From Populus alba (Eukaryota > Streptophyta > Magnoliopsida > Malpighiales > Salicaceae), in the NCBI RefSeq assembly GCF_005239225.2, contig NC_133296.1, forward strand, positions 10,850,001-10,914,000: a DNA stretch of 64,000 bases. The letters run 5' to 3'. The notes beneath the pieces are model-generated. The model was not told where the DNA came from, searched no databases, and worked only from the letters and a program-made list of their open reading frames with translations. The position numbers and the translations under genes are program-made. Below, one piece after another: positions 1 to 10,861 of this stretch (within the stretch, counting starts at the first letter, position 1; every line of letters starts with the position of its first letter).

Positions 1-566
1 TTAAACACTAAGCCATTAATTAACAGCTTAATTGAGCCATTTGATTTTCTTAATGATGATATTATTTATAAGGTTTCATTCCTCAATAAATTTGGAGATA
101 AAGCATGCAATGGCTCCTTGCCACGCTATTTTTTAACTGATTGGTTAACTTCCTCATGTGCACAAGGCTGAGAGGACTTGCTATAAGAAGTTTGATTGCA
201 AAGTTAGAAATAGAACAACATCTAAGCAAGAGTGATCTTAGCAGACATGAGAAACTGGCCTTTGGTGAGAAATGCAAGAATCAAAATCCAGTTTCCTTTT
301 TGCACTAGGTGACATGGCATGCATGAGGATTCAACTCTATTTCTATGGCAGTTTCTTCGAAAGATACAAGTTATAGGCACTGCGGAATAATATTTGCTGG
401 ATGGGTTTGATGTTGCTGTTCTTGATGAGGCAGCACCTGTACCAGCTTTTGAAGGCCTGTCTGATGCAAGTGGCTGGTGTTGTTATGTGTTAAGGGTCCC
501 CTCGATGTTGTCTGATGCAACTTTGCAGTGATTACTACAACTATCAGAAATTCAACTAAAACCAAC
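1..566. other. Unassigned sequence left of the CACTA end
   Basis: I find no gene here. Short open frames on the minus strand (83-277 and 371-565) have no recognisable motif or splice context. The stretch 371-560 has a more balanced base composition than its surroundings and could be a remnant of an exon, but no family is recognised. It ends at the CACTA terminus at 567. Confidence 0.4.
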
Positions 567-892
567 CACTACGAGATTTCACAGTTTTCCCGACAGACCA
601 AATCCATTGGTGTGAGATTTAGACTTCATCAGTAATTTTTTTAACAACTAAATCACCAACGAAAAGTGTCCATCGGGATATCTTTCGTCGGTTATACCAC
701 ATTCCGTCGCTAAGCCTATCAGAGAAAAAAATTACTAATGGTTTTACAAATGGAAAATGCGAGCTAAAAAAACATTCCTGCTAGAAATATAATGACGGAT
801 ATATTCCGTTAGTGATGGTGGCATTTCCGGAAAATATTTTTCTACTCTCGGTAAAATGCTGACGGACTTTATGTGTCTATGATGGTGTCGGT

Positions 893-2375
893 TGATTAGT
901 ACTTAAAAGTGTATTTTTATCAAGGTTTTATATCATCATTTTGCACTTGAAGTATCAATAACTCCTTAACAAAAGCATGTTTTATAATAACATACCTAAT
1001 AATATAAGATACCTTTAATTTATGGTAAATGTTCATCTTAAATGCAGGTCTATCACATAAATAAAAGGATTGATTAATGAGTTTAAGTTTTGAAATTGAA
1101 AGGATAAAGAGAGGGCCAAACTTAGAAAAGAGATGTTGGTGTAGTCCAAACTAGAACATTATTTAGTAATTGGGTCATCTCTCAAGTTCTAGATTTCCAA
1201 ATAACCTCAATTTTTTGGATTGATTCGATAAGATATAGTCTTACAACTTTCATGTGGAGTTCAAGATTTAAAAATGTCGTTTTCAAGTACAAATTATAGC
1301 AACAACAGAGAAGTCCAAATCTGTCCTGCAACCCAGACATTGTTCAGTGTTTAGCCATATCTCGAGTTCTAGAAGTCCAAATGACCTTAATTTTTTTTTC
1401 TTGAAAGATAAGACAATTTCCTATAACTTTCATGAGTACAGGTGGTTCCAGTTCTGATGCTAGCAATGACGTTTTATTCAAACAAGAAAATAATGATTGC
1501 TCTCTCTTTATATTTTTTATAATTCTTAAGTTTTGCTTTCATTAATATCTTGTCTATGCTTTTCATTTCTTTTCCTTCAATAAGTTAACTTGTATCTTAT
1601 TTATGTTCTTATTTTGTTTAATTATGTTTCTCTTATTCATTATGTTTAGCTAAGTTTATTATGTCAAGGTGAAAAGGTTACACTAATGGTGTAAGAATAA
1701 GTATAGTGTAAACTCAACATGGACCTTAATGTTTAATATTAACATGTCTTATCTTTTTATCTTACTAATTCTTAATACATTGCTTGTTAAATGGTTAATC
1801 TAGATTTGTGTTGTCTAACACTTGGTACAACAAATGTTTGGCACTCTCATAGCCTAACCATATGGTATTACCTACACTTGTACTATGAAAGGAACTTGAT
1901 TTGTTGTTAACATAAATTAGCATCATGAATTCCTGATAATATTTAAAAGTTTGGTGTCACTTAAATAAGATAATTAATATGATCATGTTAAAAATTTATA
2001 ATAAGCTATTAATGACAAATCATCCGATTGGAACCTCCTTTATATGTGGTTTCTAGTTGAATAATAAGAGTTTATACTATACCTGTTTGAAATACCATTA
2101 GTGATCCTCTAACCTTAACATTTGTTTTTATCATTGTTTAATCCTTCCATTAATTTTCCACTCAAAGTTCTCATCAACTTCTTCTTCTTTATTATTATTA
2201 CTATTACTATTACTATTACTATTTATTGTTGTTGTTGTTGTTGTTGTTGTTGTATTATTGTTGTCTATAATTTATACAATTAACCTCCCTGTGATTCGAC
2301 CCCGGTCTTATCGGGTTATTTATTATTTCGACACTCCTACACTTGGGATAAGACATCAATCTTTTGGTCGTGTCA
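893..2375. mobile_element. Solo LTR nested in the left CACTA remnant
   Basis: This 1,483 bp block begins TG and ends CA. It is flanked by TCGGT (888-892) and TTGGT (2376-2380), a probable 5 bp target duplication with one change. The CACTA subterminal motif is interrupted exactly here and resumes after it; the other CACTA copy is uninterrupted at this point. The LTR contains a GTT microsatellite (about 2,226-2,252) and a CCTCCCTGTGATTCGACCCC-type tract. No internal coding region or second LTR is present, so it is a solo LTR. The length suggests Ty3/gypsy, but the superfamily is inferred. Confidence 0.7.
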
Positions 2376-2784
2376 TTGGTGATTGTGGCATTGTTAGTAA
2401 ATATTTCTCAACTCTCAGTAAAATACTGACGAACTTTATCCATCTATGAAGGCGTCGGTGATTGTGGCATTTTTAGTAAATATTTCTCAACTCTCGATGA
2501 AATGCCAATGGAGACATTCCGGCTGTAAATCCATCGGTGGGGTTTTTTAAGATTTTTTTTAAAATTATGTAGAATAAATAATATAAAATTATATAAACTA
2601 ATTGTAAAAAAACCAATTATGCAAATAAAATTTTTTTAAAATAATATTCATTACAAATTTAATGTGTTTTCCAAAAAAATATTAAACTAGAACAATGGCA
2701 TAGTTGGAGGAGGAGGAGGAGGAGGCTGGTTGTTCCCAGGACCATACGACCAAAAAGAGAACACACATGTATCATCCTTCTATG

Positions 2785-3160
2785 ATGTAATGTTCATGAC
2801 CATTTGGCGGAGTTGGTCACAATTCGTCAAGAGTTGCTCGTATTTTTCATTGAGATGAGCTATTTGTTGTTCATAATTCGCTGATAGTTGCTCATATTTT
2901 TCAGTGAGATAAGTCGTGTGTTGCTGCAAGGCTACAAACTCCTTAGATTGGGTGCTCGTTACTAATTGGGAGTGCTCCCAACAGTTGAAACACTATGGGC
3001 CGCCTGCAAGTTATCGGTCGTAGTGTTGGAGAGCTCATACACTCGATTTTTATCGAGTCCATCGAACGATCCTACCTCCATCCACAAATTCAGATCGAAA
3101 TCCGGATGAGTCGAAGGATCGTCCCCATATCTCTCCCTCAACTAGCTATTATATAAGCAT
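2785..3160 (-). pseudogene. CACTA transposase (Transposase_24, Ptta/En/Spm type) C-terminal fragment
   Basis: Read on the minus strand from 3,160, the frame gives RERYGDDPSTHPDFDLNLW, then EVGSFDGLDKNRVYEL, and stops at a TAG TAA pair. This is the pattern seen at the end of plant En/Spm Transposase_24 proteins (position-glycine-arginine-VYGL core). A shifted frame continues as a Gln/Glu-rich coiled-coil tail with repeated EKYEQL and ending near 2,785, so a frame break separates the two. The rest of the transposase is missing. A more damaged copy lies on the plus strand at 22,753-23,115. It is not functional. Confidence 0.65.
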
Positions 3161-3892
3161 GTTCAGGGAACATGGTTTGAATGTTATGGAAATAGGGGAA
3201 AGTGTTGAAATTATATGGACAATTGTTAAATACTAGGTGGTGATTTTTATTTTTTTATTCTACTGATAAAAGGATAAATTTCTTTTTATCTTTTTTTTTT
3301 TTGGAGCTTCATGCATCAGGAAATGAAACATTGGAGAATTCTCTTATTTTATGGGAATTTCAGCTTATATTAATTTGATGGGTTAATAGAAAATTAATAA
3401 AAAAAATTTTTTTTTAAATGCTCAAACAAAAAAATTAAAAACTATGAAACATTCTTAACCATCAGATCAACCTCTCGAGATTGATTTGTTTTAAAGTGAG
3501 AATATTGGTAGCAATGAACATGTTTTGATAGAAGTAGATGCATTTTGTCAATCTCCCATAAACTTGAATCCATGTTACTAATTTATTTATTAAAAATTAT
3601 TATTCTATTTTTAGTGAATTTACATGTTAATTAATCAAGATTAAGAAAAGATCATAAATGATTAAGATTGGAAACATATAGCATAATTGTGTGATGAAAG
3701 CTTTGAAATTCCTAATTTAATCAAATTCATATTATACGTGTATCAAATTCTCATATGTATCTTTCTTTTAATCCCACGTATAATCATTATATCAACCAAC
3801 ACAAACATAATAATTTTGATAGAAATTAAGGTAATATTTCTCAATCAATTAACGCTATCATTTTTTGTTTGTTAACAAATTAATTAGTTTTC
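3161..3892 (-). repeat. TNL 3' flank, left copy
   Basis: This non-coding stretch is the reverse complement of sequence following the TNL last exon elsewhere. Its 3,300-3,890 part matches 16,808-17,220, and its 3,161-3,290 part matches 22,610-22,740 and 43,550-43,674. The orphan TNL leader present between those two blocks in the other copies is absent here, with the junction near 3,290-3,300 in a poly-T run. Confidence 0.65.
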
Positions 3893-5339
3893 CTAAAGAA
3901 TAACATCAAATTCAAAATCAATATCAAGCTCGCTTCTTTCCCTAAGGACCTTCAGGAAGTTCAGCACATACTCCATGTCAGTCCCGTGAAACCTATTCCC
4001 AACTGGCCAATCCATGCCATTCACCCTGAAACAAGATTTCTTAGTAAAATTTAAAACTCTATTCACTATATACATGGGTTTTGTTTTGTGTCTGTATCTT
4101 TTTGCAATGTGAGCTTATAAAATAACTGATCACCATAAAATTAGCACGAGAAATTAAGTAGTTTTTAATCTTTCATGAATGCCAAGTTTCTACATATAGA
4201 TAAAACAAGACTAAACCTCCACAAAAGGCTTGAATACGTAAGAGTTTTGTGAACTTGGGATTTTGAGAGGCTACTTAGTGGTTGGTAATTAAGTAGATGG
4301 GAAAAAAAAGGGGGGGCAGTAATGATTAATTACCTTTTCGATGATTCTGATCCAGATGAAATGGCGACCTTGGTGAGAATATCCATCCACCTTCGTACCT
4401 TCTCCATATCTTCATTGAAATCTTCCTCATCCTTGTCGAAGACAATCGTGTAACTCTCTGCTTGTGCATCTACCTTTGATTGCTCGACATTATAAGAAAC
4501 TGTTGAAACTGGAAAAACAGTGTCTGATTTCATCTTTTTCATGAATCCAACAATCTTGACAAGTTCGTCGAACCACCAAGGTGAACAAGCATAATCTCTT
4601 GCAAATATAATAATTGACAGCCCTGACTCTTTGATGTCCCTTAGGAGACTCGATTCAATTACCCTCAGATACTCTAGTTCTCTGTCTTCTATCTTGCATA
4701 ATGCCTCTCTGGACTAGAGCTGGATACAAATGGGTAAAATTATTGCTAGTGTGCTCACCTCTGAAGCTAAAGAAGACATCATGCATCCATTGATAGTAAG
4801 ATGAAGAATTAGCCAAAGCATCAATATATGAAGAAGCTGCTTCTTTGCTTGCAACAATAAGATGGCCAATAGGTGATTCCCATGATGGAGTATACGGAGA
4901 ATTTACCAAACGGACACCACAATTCTTCACCTTTACTCCTCTCTCGTAAGAGTGAAACGACAACTCGAGTTCACTATAGGCTTCATTCTCCCGTTCTTTA
5001 AGCTCTTTCAGATAATCAAAAGATAAATAGAATAGCCACAGGTGATCTGACAGAGCTTGCATAGAGTTACAACCTATATACATGGGCGAAGGATAATTCT
5101 CTTTTCCATCAACTTTGAAATGACAGAAGAGAGGGCTTTTACCATGTGCACTGAATGCAACACATGCAGCAAACCCCATCCATCCATTAGCATCACCATC
5201 CAGATAATAAGAAGGCACCTGCACCCTAATTGAAGATTCCTTACTTTGATAAGTAAACCAGCATGGGATTTCATTTCCAGGAACAACAATACCAAATCCA
5301 GGTCTTGGAGATGAGCCCTGTAACATAAAACAAAAATGT

Positions 5340-5378
<39 letters not shown>

Positions 5379-6382
5379 GGTATGGTGAAGAGAAGACCTG
5401 GAGGTATTTTTCAAGCATGTTCAGACCCATGTTGTTTTGGCCCTTATGCTTGTATAGTTCCCAACAATTAAGACATTTGAACTCTGATCTTGTCAGACTG
5501 CTTAGTTTTATTGGATCCGGAATTTCTTTTAGTCTTAAATAGCCATCCAATTTTACTTTTTGAACTTTCAAGGGAACCTCAGGTAATGATTCAAGCATCA
5601 CGCAATCCTTCAAGGCAAGCTTTTCAAGCCTAGAAAGTTGATTTATGCTTTTAGGCAAGCTAACAAAGTTATTTCTGCTCTGAACTTAGATTACAAGCAC
5701 GTAAATCCAGTTCTTCTAAAGAACACAGACCAGACAAAGAAGACAATACTTGATCCGCGAGATTCATAGCTATTCTTTTGCATCCATTAAAAGACAATAC
5801 TCTAAGATTCTTTAAAAGAAAAATAGATGCTGGAGGTTGTCTAATTGAAGTTCCACTTGCATCAAACTCCTCCAAACTTTCTACTTCCCCTAAATTCTCT
5901 GGTATGTTCTTAAGTTCAGAGCAGCCAGACACATCAAGTATTTTGAGGGATTTCAAACCACTTATGCTACTGGGAATACTTTCAAGGTTCCTACAATTGT
6001 TCATGCTCAATAGAACTAAACCAGCCAAACAATAAAATGATGAGGATAGTTCCGCAAAAGCAGTCCCATCTAAGCGAAGCTCCCTCAAGCAATTCATGTT
6101 TCCTACGATATTAGGAAACTCATCAAGTTTCGAGCAACCACTGAGAGTGGAAACTTCTAATGATTCCATTTCAAGGTAGCTTGGGAGAATCCTAAGACTA
6201 TAGCAGTTCACAAGATTCACAAATTGAAGCTTCTTATGACGTCCAAATGATGGATGGACCTCAGATAAACTTGCACAACCTTCAAGAATCAGACTCTCGA
6301 GATTTGGAATTCCAGAAAAATCCGGAGTATTGATCATGTACAGTGAGTTACTGAGATTGATGGTTTTTAGATTAACAGAAAT
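3893..6382 (-). pseudogene. Headless TNL pseudogene (LRR, C-JID and C-terminal TIR only)
   Basis: Minus-strand exons matching exons 4-6 of the full gene at 28,054-37,793 can be placed by GT-AG borders: 5398-6382 (LRR), 4334-5317 (C-JID then second TIR) and 3893-4026 (tail). The LRR exon carries repeated LxxLxLxxC units. The next exon starts GSSPRPGFGIVVPGNEIP, the hallmark of the post-LRR C-JID domain, and continues into MHDVFFSFRGEHTSNNF, the start of a TIR. Two lesions disable it: a loss of about 62 bp near 5,690 leads to a stop after CNLSSEQK, and a 4 bp insertion near 4,690 frameshifts the second TIR. The first TIR, NB-ARC and first LRR exon are absent because a 4.1 kb deletion joins intron to upstream sequence near 8,757. 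Identity to the right copy looks around 95% by eye. Confidence 0.85.
5343..5375. repeat. (GA)n microsatellite in a TNL intron
   Basis: About 16 GA units. On the minus coding strand this is a CT tract inside the short intron between the LRR and C-JID exons, where it serves as or extends the polypyrimidine tract. The matching tract in the right copy is at 36,151-36,182. Confidence 0.9.
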
Positions 6383-8757
6383 CTGCAATCAAGATTGGAG
6401 AGAGAGAACAAACATTAAATGATGGTATTATGCATTCACTATGATTTAGTTTTAAATAATAATATTTGACAAAATAAGATAACTTCTTTTGAATATTATT
6501 ATGTGATGTTTTGTTCTCTCTAGTGCAAAACAAAATGAAGACAATAATAATAAAAAAAAAAAACAAGACAAAAAAAGAAATGAAAATAAAATTGTGTTTG
6601 GTAAAATTGTGTTTGATAATAATTTATAAGACATAATAATTAAATGGTGGTATTATGCATTCATTATGTTTTAGTTCTAAACAATATTTGACAAAATATA
6701 ATAATTTAGTACTTTGAAAATACACATTTTTAAGTAGCGTTTAGTTACTGTACTAATATAGAAGAAACATAAACAATAAAAACAAAGGAAACAAATCAAA
6801 AAATCAGACAAAAACAAAATTATATTTGATAATATTATACAAGACAAAATAATTATTTATATATCCTGTTTGATTATGGTACCCAAGATATAAAAAAATT
6901 TATTTTACCCTTAATATGTATTATTATCAAACTTAAATGTTTAAAAAACTAAATAGATGTTTTTTTTTACTTTAATTTATATTGAGAGTTAAAATTAAAA
7001 ATATTATAATTATAAAACCCGATCTGACTCAGTAGGTCGACCTGATCCTAATGGGCTTAAATTGGTTCGGATTTAAGAAAAAAATAAAAGAGAGTTTGAT
7101 CAAACTGGACCTAACCTAGTAAAAAACTGGATCAAATGCGGATAAAAAACCTGTTGATTTTTTTTTTTTTTTGTTAAAATGAGGTTGCTTTTGTATATAT
7201 ATATATATATATATAAAAAAAAAAAAAATATTGGGTCAACTTGGGTTGACACTCCCAACCAGTGACTCAAGAATTACTGCAATAAATAATAAAAAAATCA
7301 ATTTTGAAAAGACAAAAAATAACCCTTGACTGAAGGCTTTTTTTTACTATAAGGGTACTTAAGTAAATTTACTATACACGCAAGAGTGAAAAACCAAGAT
7401 TGCCCCTAAACCCATGCATATGTATATTTTGCTTTCTAGAGCATTTTAGTAGTTTTACTATTTACAAAAAATCTAGAAAAACTATCTTACCCTCACCATC
7501 AAGCCTAGATGTTATTTGATTGAGGGGTAAAATAGTAAATTTTATTGTAGTCCATGATTAAATGAGTTTGGTGCTATAGTAGAGGTAGTATTCTCACCAC
7601 TTCCATTTCTACTCTATTTTGCTATATAAAAAAAGGAAATCTCAAAACTTTTGCCGTCCATTATCATTTATACCCCAATATTGTAACAAGTATTTAATAG
7701 TTACGATATTCAATTGACAAGCATGCAACGATTAATAGGTAATCTCAAGTTTTGATGTTTCTTTGTTTTATTTCTCCTTGTTGTAACCTGAATTAAAGTG
7801 TAAAATTAAAAATCAATAAAGTTTTTATAAATAAACTAAGAAAAAAAATAGAAATTAAAAGGATAAAAATCAAATTGAAAATAATAATATATGGGAAATT
7901 GAAATTAATTGACTAAATTTAAAAATAAAAACTTTTACAAAAATACCAAGATCAAAAAATATGAAATTAAACACAAAAAATAGAAGTAGAAATATAAAAA
8001 AATACAGAAGACCAATATGTAATTTATGGGCGGGAGGAAGAAAAAAGAAAGAAATGTTCATCTATAATAAACCGTTTAATCGCCATTGACACACACTGCA
8101 ACATGAGAAAGACGACACGACAAGGCATCAAAAGATACAACAAAAGTGTAGTTTTTTACCGCATGAAGGTGGTGCACACGTCGTTTAAAGTGTGAAAGCG
8201 TCTTATAGACGCTGACATGCGCAACTGATATGCCAACAATTTTTTAAAATTTTAATATTATATATTTTTTGTTAAAAATCCATAATGCCCTTAAAAAAAC
8301 AGTAAATAACAAAAAAAAAACAATTTGAAAACAATAAAAATAATCCTTGATTGAAAAACCAAAATTAATTACCCCTAAACAATACATTTATATTTTGCTT
8401 TCCGGAGCATTTTAGTTGTTTTAATATTCATAAAAAAAAAAACAAAAACAAAAAAAGACCATCTTAACCTCCCCATCAAGCCTAAATGCTATTTCTTGAA
8501 GGGGCAAAATATTAAATTCATTGTTGTAACCAGTGATTAAATGAGTTTGGTACTAGAGGATAGGTAGTATTCTGACCCCTTTCCTTTCTAGTCTATTTTG
8601 TTAAAAAAAATAAAAGAGGGAAATCTCGAAAATTTTGCGATATTCAATTGACAAGCAAGCAATGATAATCTCAAGTTTCGATATTTTTTTTCTCCTTCTT
8701 GTAATTTAAATCTCATGTTAGACTGACTCTTTATTATAATTTTTATTTCTTTCTTTT
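6383..8757 (-). repeat. Remnant of the large TNL LRR intron (left copy)
   Basis: Reverse complement of parts of the 30,885-35,090 intron of the right copy. It holds two related units, about 7,370-7,790 and 8,330-8,757, matching the tandem dimer at 31,310-33,270, plus the end of a minisatellite (about 7,020-7,270). Relative to the right copy it lacks about 1.45 kb (right 32,740-34,190). It ends at the deletion junction near 8,757. A short (TA)n tract lies at 7,194-7,215. The frame 7,870-8,061 is AT-rich noise. Confidence 0.65.
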
Positions 8758-9001
8758 CCAACATAATACTTTATAGTTAATTGGTCCATGTATATTTCTC
8801 TATTATAATCTATAAGCAAATTAAAAAAAAAAAAATTAATGTATGATTGATTGATTCTTGCCAACACATGCCTAGTCCACTTGAAAATTTCCAAACGAGA
8901 ATTGGATTTATTTTTCTTATAGTTATTTTAGGATTCTAATTTTTTACAAACAGGTAGGAGAAAAGTAATATTTTTACATTTATTACCATCATTCTAAAAA
9001 T

Positions 9002-9030
9002 GAAAAAGAAACAAGCATTAAAAGATATAT

Positions 9031-9092
<62 letters not shown>

Positions 9093-9113
9093 TTTAATGC
9101 TTGTTTCTTTTTC
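9002..9113. repeat. Perfect 29 bp inverted repeat around an (AT)n core
   Basis: Arms 9002-9030 and 9085-9113 are exact reverse complements, separated by about 54 bp of almost pure AT repeat, so the single strand can fold into a long hairpin. The corresponding site in the right copy (about 26,868-26,935) has only one arm and a shorter AT tract. The second arm therefore arose after the duplication, probably by fold-back copying at the AT tract. Confidence 0.85.
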
Positions 9114-9775
9114 TTTTTTATGTTTAGAGTTTAGAATAAAGGATTAAAATTAAGATATATAAAATCAAATTTATAGGTATGGGCATTTACAGCACTACTC
9201 ATCTTAATGTATGTAGCAAAAACCTAATGTAATTAAATTGGTTAATTTAATGTACTTTCATTGAAATGACCATAATATTTATACCTCGTTTATTTTTATG
9301 TTTCAAAAGTATTTTTGAAATATTTTAATAAAATTTTATTTTTTTATTTCAAATTAATATTTTTTAGCGTTTTTAGATTATTTTGATGTGTTAACATTAA
9401 AAATAATTTTAAAAAAAAATATTATTTTAATTAAATTTTTAAATAAAAAATACTTTAAAAAATAACTATAACTATAATTATAAAACATCCTTTTAAACTG
9501 AAGTTTCCTACTTGTGGACACGTAATGCATGCAGTTATGGACAGAAGATTCTCCTTGGGTAGGATTGGCATCTATATGCCCTAATTAATTATCCTTTAAA
9601 CTAAAACTAGATATGGATTGAGCGGGCAATCAATCTTTAAATTTTCATACTAAGATATCCAGAGCAAATGACTAATAAATGGAAAACTGACTGGGGAAAG
9701 CTTGCATAATGGATATTTTTAGACAATAGGTATAAGCAAGCAACAAAGCAAAAGTTGGACTTTATAATAACTAAG

Positions 9776-9920
9776 GGTGTTCACGGTCCGGTTTGGTCCA
9801 ATTTTAATATAAAAATTCAACTGAACCAGAAATTACTATTCATTGTTAATATAACCTAAACCGAACCGGTTTTGTTCGGTTCGGGTCGGTTTTTTAGCCT
9901 TAAAAACTAGAAAAACCGAA
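9776..9920. repeat. Dispersed GGTGTTCACGGTC-type repeat (MITE-like), left copy
   Basis: A block with repeated AACCGAACC/GGTTCGG words, beginning GGGTGTTCACGGTCCGG. Its reverse complement is at 26,100-26,245, in the same relative place in the right arm. Such words are common at the ends of small non-autonomous plant transposons. Termini and target duplication are not resolved. Confidence 0.4.
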
Positions 9921-10037
9921 ACCAATTAAATAAGAAAAAATTTGGCCGAATCACAATCACTGGATAAACTTGGCCGAATCACATTCAGAAAAATCCTTGC
10001 TGAAAACTTTGAATTTGGGCCCTTTGGTTGAGATCAG

Positions 10038-10216
10038 TTGAGAATAATAGAATGTGTTGGCTTGTGCCTTAGCCAACCTTCCTATTTATATAGAGGCAGT
10101 AGAACACTGCAGTAACTGTAATGATTACAACATCCTATATTAGAATCCTATTCTGATAGATACATGAGTAACTGTAATGATCACAACATCCTATATTAGA
10201 ATCCTATTCTATAATA
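10038..10216 (-). repeat. Copia 1 3' LTR
   Basis: 179 bp, ending next to the polypurine tract. The LTR contains an imperfect internal duplication of about 50 bp (AGTAACTGTAATGAT repeated). Confidence 0.85.
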
Positions 10217-10855
10217 TGCCCCCTCAAGCTGAGGGTGAGGGATCAACCCGAAGCGATAATCCACTTCAACATGCTTAGTACGAGCATGGAAGATAGGATT
10301 TGCTGAGAGATAGGTAGCACCAAGATTATCACACCAAATGGTAGGGGCAGAGACTGAGGGAACCTGCAAATCTGTTAACAAGTATTGAAGCCAAATGACT
10401 TCAGCGGTTCCATCAGCAAGGGCTTTATACTCAGCCTCAGTAGAGGAGCGAGCAACAGTGCGTTGCTTGCCGGATTTCCAAGAAATCGGCGTCTGACCAA
10501 AAAAGACAAGATAGCCGCCCGTAGACTTGCGATCATCAATAGTACCAGCCCAATCTGCATCTGTAAAGCCATGTAGAGCAAAAGAGGAGCCTCGAGTGAT
10601 ATGGAAACCATAAGATGTCGTACCTTTAAGATAACGTAAAATACGTTTGACAGCGGCCCAATGAGAATCTGTAGGAGCATGCATAAACTGACAGACTCTG
10701 TTAATAGCAAAGCATATATCTGGACAGGTGAAGGTAAGATATTGAAGAGCACCCACGATTTGACGAAATCGTGTAGGATTAGAGAATGAATGATCCGATA
10801 ATAAAATGACTTTCGAAGGGGAGACTGGAGTATCAACTGGTTTGCAGGAAGTCAT
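10196..10855 (-). pseudogene. Copia 1 reverse transcriptase end and RNase H (after the nonsense codon)
   Basis: Continues the pol frame without a shift; the upstream part stops at a TGA at 10862-10864, three codons before this stretch opens at MTSCKPVDTPVSP. It carries the copia RNase H signatures SWKSGKQ, RSSTEAEYKAL, WCDNLGA and HARTKHVEVDYRF. The TGA replaces what family comparison suggests was an Arg codon, consistent with a CpG C-to-T change. The frame ends inside the LTR side of the polypurine tract. Confidence 0.85.
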
Positions 10856-10861
10856 ACCAGC

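Larger units (their letters stand above)
567..3160 (-). mobile_element. CACTA (En/Spm) DNA transposon remnant, left copy
   Basis: The outer end at 567 reads CACTACGAG, the signature terminus of CACTA elements. It is followed by many subterminal motifs rich in CGTCGG/CCGACG, for example around 660-720, 790-890 and 2,440-2,540. Near the inner end a minus-strand reading gives a Transposase_24 (Ptta/En/Spm) fragment, so 567 is the 3' terminus. The other CACTA terminus is not seen: at about 3,160 the sequence passes directly into TNL 3' flank. The same remnant occurs in opposite orientation at 22,741-25,310, so it inserted before the cluster duplicated. A solo LTR is nested at 893-2,375. Confidence 0.75.
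8758..10037 (-). repeat. Inverted copy of the TNL upstream region
   Basis: Reverse complement of 25,981-27,175, the region upstream of the full TNL gene. Long matching tracts include the 'ccaattctcgtttggaaatt' block and the GGTGTTCACGGTCCGG repeat. It forms the inner end of the large inverted duplication and stops at the copia insertion. Confidence 0.75.

Noticed and set aside
83..565. Two minus-strand frames of 64 codons each
   Set aside because: No recognisable domain and adjacent to a transposon end; not enough to support a gene.
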